A stretch of DNA of 64,000 bases from UBA7985 sp038141425 (GTDB taxonomy: Bacteria; Pseudomonadota; Alphaproteobacteria; UBA7985), in assembly GCA_038141425.1 (NCBI GenBank), contig JAYQIC010000011.1, forward strand, positions 419,515 through 483,514, read 5' to 3'. A program made the position numbers and the translations under genes. This document shows, in pieces, positions 60,234 to 64,000 of this stretch. Under the pieces are notes generated by a model. It saw only the letters and a program-made list of their open reading frames with translations, did no database searches and was not told the origin of the DNA. How positions within the stretch are numbered: position 1 is the stretch's first letter; the number at the start of each line of letters is the position of its first letter.

Positions 60234-61296
60234 TCAGTTATCCTGCTGCCAACGCGAGAGTTTCGCGAGTAAAGGCGTCCTTCGGCGAGCTTCGATCAGC
60301 TGCGTCACGAGGGCTGTAGCTGCGTCCCTGTCAAAGGGTCAAGCGGGCGACCGAGGTCCACCAATGATCGCGACAGCGCATCCGACAAAAGGCTTTCCGT
60401 GATCGCCTGCCGCAGACAGTCTCCGGGTCTCTAAGGACACCGCGTTGGATATGTAAATGCCGCAGATCGACCCAGACAGGGTCACCACCATTTCCGCGAG
60501 CTGGGTTCGCCGCTCGATTTCCTCATCCGACAATCCAGCCGCTCTTGTCAACACTACCCCACCTGGACCTGCCAGATAAGGAACATCCGGTGCATCCGAG
60601 TTTGGTCTGTCTGACAAGACAAGTGACATGTGCTTCGTTTCCCTTCGTTCGGCGCAAGGCGGTTTTGAAACTGTCGTGAAATCTACTTCTTCCCTTAACA
60701 CTGCTGACACAAATTCGCTTGATCCGCCGTAACCGCCAACAACTTCGTCTTTATGCCGAGACCATCACGAGAACAATAGAGATGAGGCTGTCATTCAACG
60801 AGCCTCGTATATAACCAAGTTAGTCAAACTGGTATCGTAGATATCCAAGCCTTCACCGAGTACCCAAGCATGTGGCGATCTGTGCACGATCCCAAGGACA
60901 TCCATCAACTCCAGCAAGTTTTGTTGATTACTATCATCCGCCAGCTCATCGCTCAGAGTGATCGCGCTTTCAATCAGCATGGTCAGACTGTCGTCACTTG
61001 CTGCTAACATCAGCTCACGAGCAACCATGCCGCCACCCGCTGAATTGTTGACAACCCGCACACGGAGGCCGGTGAGGTCAGAAGCGCAGGGCAATTGCAC
61101 GCGCGTAGTTGTCGTAACCTCCGCCAGGCTTATGAGCTACAAGAAAGCGTTGCCAGCGCGTCCCTCGAGTTCGCTGCAGCATCAATCGGTTAACGCCGCG
61201 TTGCTTTAATAAAAATAAGATCGTCGCAGTAGACAATTTCACGAGCGGGTCGAACTTAAGCATACTGTACATCCTGATCGTTACAACTGTAGCCAT
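60234..61296 (-). CDS. TctC/Bug-family solute-binding protein (several frameshifts)
   Basis: Periplasmic subunit for the TctAB transporter. Segments in order, in alternate frames: LVAHKPGGGYDNYARAIA, LTGLRVRVVNNSAGGGMVAR, ELMLAASDDSLTMLIESAIT, LGIVHRSPHAWVLGE, VPYLAGPGGVVLTRAAGLSD, and LRQAITESLLSDALSRSLVD, ending about TQLIEARRRTPLLAKLSRWQ. This is the Bug pattern (PGGGxD, GAGGxVG-like). The signal peptide is not clearly readable. End placed at the TGA at 60234. Confidence 0.7.
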
Positions 61297-61412
61297 TTCC
61301 GTACCATTCTATAATCCTCAGTGTACAGCGCTGTTCATCAAAGTGGTTCAGCCCCGACGCTAAGATTGCCTTGAATTCGAGCGGCGTCATGCCGCCTTTG
61401 TTATTCCGCCCG

Positions 61413-61770
61413 CCTTGTCGACGCTTAACGCGCTGCTGGTTCGCCAGGGCCGCGATAGCGTGCGCCGTACTCGCTGGACTACGCTGCCGACGAGAAGCTT
61501 GGACGCAGAAGCTGCCGGCCGTGGCCTGTGGTCGGGTGAGTTCGCGCCGCCCTGGGACCGGCGCCGCGGGGTGCGCTCTGGCAGCGCACGAGATCCGTGC
61601 CGGATGGCTGCACCATTAGCGGGCAACATCAACGCAAAGGACCGACGCATCTACCACGTGCCGGGGTCCGGCCAGCTACGGTCCGACAATCATCGAGCAA
61701 AGCAAGGGTGAGCGCTGGTTCTGCTCGGAAGCCGAGGCGCCGTGCAGCAGGCTGGGTGAAGCCATAGCGA
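61413..61770 (+). pseudogene. Thermonuclease-family (SNase) gene, 3' fragment
   Basis: LNALLVRQGR, YSLDYAADE (in the third frame), then LDAEAAGRGLWSGEFAPPWD, followed by AGNINAKDRRIYHVPGS, YGPTIIEQSKGERWFCSEAE in alternate frames, ending AGWVKP-like. These match the conserved end of thermonuclease proteins (GlWxGeFxxPWdwRrg, NIKGNI, GERWFCSEAEA). The central 60-70 residues of the domain are missing between this and the fragment at 55149. Confidence 0.78.
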
Positions 61771-62390
61771 CCACGGCTATCGGGGCACGCTTTCCGTGTC
61801 GATCTGGATAGGTTGGCAGTTACTCGATATTTCGACATAAATGTTTGAGACCTTATTTGCGAAGGGTCTGTGCAGGCAAAAATTCAGTGACATTAATCAA
61901 TATAGACAACGGTAGAGGTGAAAATACACCTTATGAGACCATCATCCGAGGGACGAAGCGGTTAGTAGATGTCGCGAAGTGTGAAGAAGAGGTGAAAGAG
62001 TGTCGGATTCACTATCACGTTAGGCAATGCTGATCAACCGGAGCGCGTGGAACAAGTGGGGCCACAGGGAAACACCCCGCCTGAAACAATCGACGTATAC
62101 ATAAGCTGCTCCAACAGGGTATGCGATCACTGCTACCGGAGAACTCACCTGACGCCTACTTATATGTCTTTAATCAGGGTGACTTCACACGCAGGCGTGC
62201 CGACCCAAATGCCCCGGTATTCAGCAACCTTGTCGCCGCGACGATGACAGCGGCGCCAGATTACTACCGGCTATGTCTTATGCGCAAGGGTGACCCCGAG
62301 TTGCTCTGGGATATTGCTATCGTTGTTACGTCCTTTAACCAAGGTGCGTACGGTAGCCTGGACTTCAGCGTTACTGGAGCTAGCGTCGGC
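61771..62390. other. Unassigned, heavily damaged segment
   Basis: Short frames only (for instance 62121-62483). Some phrases such as PNAPVFSNLVAATM suggest a further diverged repeat unit of the adhesin-like region that follows. Nothing is supported well enough to call. Confidence 0.35.
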
Positions 62391-63310
62391 GGCCCCCCCC
62401 CAACTCACCACCGGTATTCACATCGCCGAGCTCCATTGCAATCGAAGAGAATTCAGTTGGCACAATTCATACTGCCTCTGTGACTGATCCAGATGCAGAC
62501 GGTACACAACTTTTTCGTTAGATGCGGGAAGCACAGACGCAGCTGAATTCAGTATGCTGCAAATGGAGCATTGAGTTTTCAAAATTCACCGGATTATGAA
62601 AATCCCAGCGACTCGAACGGAGATAATTTCTACGACCATCACGATCCAAGTTTATGATGGCACTGACACCGTCGATCAATCATGCGCAGATAGAGGTGAC
62701 AGATGAAAATGAAGTGCCGGTATTCACATCACTTGAGCTCCGCATTGCAATCGAAGAGAAATTCCAGTTGGCACAATTCATACCTCTGTGACTGATCCAG
62801 ATGCAGACAGTACCGCAACTTTTTCGTTAGATGCGGGGAAACTGTGAACAGCTGAATTCAGTATCACTGCAAATGGAGCATTGAGTTTCAAAATTCTGGA
62901 TTATGAAAATCGACTCAGACGGAGATAATTTCTACGATATCACGATCAAGTTTCTGATGGCACTGACACCGTCGATCAATCGCTGCAGATAGAGGTGACA
63001 GATGAAAATGAAGTGCCGGTATTCACATCTTGACTCCATTGCAATCGAAGAGAATTCAGTTGGCACAATTCATACTGCCTCTTGAGGCTGATCCAGATGC
63101 AGACAGTACCGCAACTTTTTCGTTAGATGCGGGAAGCACGAACAGCTGAATTCAGTATCACTGCAAATGGAGCATTGAGTTTTTCAAATTACGGATTATG
63201 AAAATCCCAGCGACTCAGACGAGGAATAATTTCTACAATCATCGGTCAAGTTTATGATGGCACTGACACCGTCGATCAATCGCTGCAGATAGAGGTGACA
63301 GATGAAAATG
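62390..63310 (+). repeat. Three tandem 300-bp copies of a cadherin-like domain (fragment of an adhesin)
   Basis: The string GATGAAAATGAAGTGCCGG begins at 62702 and 63001, with GATGAAAATGAAGTGG at 63301; a fourth, degenerate register is near 62402. Read across indels each unit gives DENEVPVFTS, SIAIEENSVGTIHTASVTDP, DADSTATFSLDAGS, FSITANGALSF, YENPSDSDGDNFYDITI and VSDGTDTVDQSLQIEVT, the cadherin-like/VCBS repeat of large surface adhesins. Units share long identical stretches but differ by indels, as in misassembled or error-prone reads. Confidence 0.75.
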
Positions 63311-63722
63311 AAGTGGTAGAGGGTGTTGGTGGCTTCGTGATGGGCTTGATGGCTTTGTTTACTTGGGTCCCGTGTTTACGTTTGCTGACAAATTTGGGGG
63401 GACGGAGCATGACAATGGCTTGTATCGTGTCGAAGTGAATTCTAATCCCAAATGTTGCGTCGGCTTCAGTCGGGCGGCTTCATGCCGATGCCGTCCATAG
63501 TTTGAGTAAGCTTAAGCGACACTTGGCCTTGCGCATCAGCCCGACACACCGCACCAAGGCACTCAAAGGTGGCGGTTGGTCGATCGGCAAGATCCAACGG
63601 CAAGCGGGTCTACTGGCGTGGTGACAGCAAGCCGACCTACATCGACGAGGACCTGCTAGGCGAGGTGTGCAGTAGCTAGCGTTACACGGGGTCGTCGCCA
63701 CAGGCGGCCCCATCGCTATCGG
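63311..63722. other. Damaged coding-like tail of the island
   Basis: Possible end of the adhesin (DENEVVEGVGGFVMGLMALF, frame from 63301), and a plus-strand phrase KRVYWRGDSKPTYIDEDLLG near 63605-63660 that looks coding but has no start. The short minus frames here lack family features. Confidence 0.3.
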
Positions 63723-63835
63723 CCGTGGACGCGGTGGACGCCCAGTTTCCATTGTCGTTTTTGGGCCGTAACAGCGGTTCAGAAGTACCTAGTCTCAAAA
63801 ATCGGCGTACATAGAGGCGTCCACGGCGTCCACGG
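63723..63835. repeat. 20-bp inverted repeat with 73-bp loop
   Basis: CCGTGGACGCGGTGGACGCC (63723-63742) and GGCGTCCACGGCGTCCACGG (63816-63835) are reverse complements except for one base. Each arm contains the GTGGACG-C unit twice. It lies about 165 bp before the putative right end. Could be a replication or recombination site or a terminator. Confidence 0.7.
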
Positions 63836-63975
63836 GGCTGCAAAATAGCGGCCACACGGTGTTTTGCGAGACGGGGGAGTATTGGACGTTTAGAACAACA
63901 TGATTTATGTACTGGATGTGCCTGCGGACTTGTCACGTCACTACCTAAATCATTGAAATATATGAAAAAATCAGT

Positions 63976-64000
63976 GAAGTGGTGCTCTTCTGGGCACCAT
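63976..64000 (+). mobile_element. attR candidate at window end
   Basis: TCTTCTGGGCACCAT: TGGGCACCAT is identical to the last bases of tRNA-Leu at 51400-51409 and is preceded by TCTTC as there, with a three-base gap. Cut by the window edge, so the full core is not seen. Confidence 0.55.

Larger units (their letters stand above)
51410..63990 (+). mobile_element. Integrated genomic island at tRNA-Leu
   Basis: Starts at the tRNA-Leu 3' end and carries integrase, AlpA, primase-helicase and a nuclease gene, then AT-richer cargo. The right border is inferred from TGGGCACCAT at the last ten bases of the window; it could extend further. The composition is visibly lower in GC than the chromosome on the left, and the reading frames are more damaged from 61 kb on. 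Confidence 0.7.

Noticed and set aside
55340..61413. Transposon carrying the cargo
   Set aside because: I looked for terminal inverted repeats and a transposase at both junctions and found none that is convincing; GGGGCTGAAC-like bits near 61340 do not match the left side well.
62390..63310. CRISPR or satellite DNA
   Set aside because: The 300-bp units translate, across indels, to a cadherin-like domain, so they are coding repeats.
63480..63936. Two minus-strand frames near the window end
   Set aside because: Pro/Arg-rich scatter with no start site or family; the plus strand shows the only coding-like phrase.

Overview
The window looks like a chromosomal segment of a GC-rich alphaproteobacterium, probably a free-living or marine member of the Rhodospirillales or a neighbouring order. 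The evidence is the gene order prs-rplY-pth-ychF, ffh-rpsP-rimM-trmD-rplS, thrS-infC-rpmI-rplT-pheS-pheT and rsfS-rlmH-gpmI-envC-ctpA-rppH, a canonical petABC bc1 operon, an SOS-controlled imuA-imuB-dnaE2 cassette with GAAC-N7-GAAC LexA boxes (the alphaproteobacterial form), and an infC with no usable AUG. I cannot assign a genus.

Layout. 1-4400: end of pgeF, then prs, rplY, pth, ychF. 4400-6360: two small secreted DUF2147-like proteins and a VOC-domain protein (minus strand). 6500-9360: petC, petB, petA (minus). 9600-11100: trmL and hemF (plus). 11170-12870: LysR and XRE regulators (minus). 13160-20030: SOS promoter and imuA-imuB-dnaE2 mutagenesis cassette (plus). 20030-21880: gene-poor and AT-richer, with a degenerate tRNA-Gly and one small secreted protein. 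21880-24070: TetR/COQ9-like protein, FG-GAP-like secreted protein, DUF924 protein (minus). 24100-29550: rppH, ctpA, envC, gpmI, rlmH, rsfS (minus), a cell-envelope and RNA-processing cluster. 29730-33535: rplS, trmD, rimM, rpsP, ffh (minus). 33840-35065: MFS transporter (plus). 35030-42880: pheT, pheS, rplT, rpmI, infC, thrS (minus). 42970-51100: glycosyltransferase, alpha/beta hydrolase, M50-like membrane protease, YeeZ-like epimerase, TPR protein, GST, uppP, NDUFA9-like oxidoreductase. 51321-51407: tRNA-Leu(CAG).

From the 3' end of tRNA-Leu to the window end lies an integrated genomic island: tyrosine integrase, AlpA regulator, primase-helicase and a thermonuclease-family gene, that is, the core of a small integrative element. 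The nuclease gene is broken: its 5' part is at about 55.15 kb and its recognisable 3' part at about 61.4 kb. Between them is an AT-richer cargo: a cyanophycin-synthetase-like ATP-grasp ligase without the Mur-ligase domain, a SAM methyltransferase 13 bp downstream, and, convergently, a Bug/TctC binding protein followed by a TctA-TctB fusion permease. After it come about three 300-bp tandem copies coding for a cadherin-like repeat, a 20-bp inverted repeat, and a copy of the tRNA-Leu 3' end (TGGGCACCAT) at the last bases of the window, which may be the right attachment site.

Sequence quality matters throughout. At least 30 apparently conserved genes or gene parts are broken by single-base indels, mostly in C or G runs, including essential genes (pth, ffh, thrS, pheS). 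These are far more likely to be read errors than real pseudogenes, so broken genes are annotated as single loci spanning the break.
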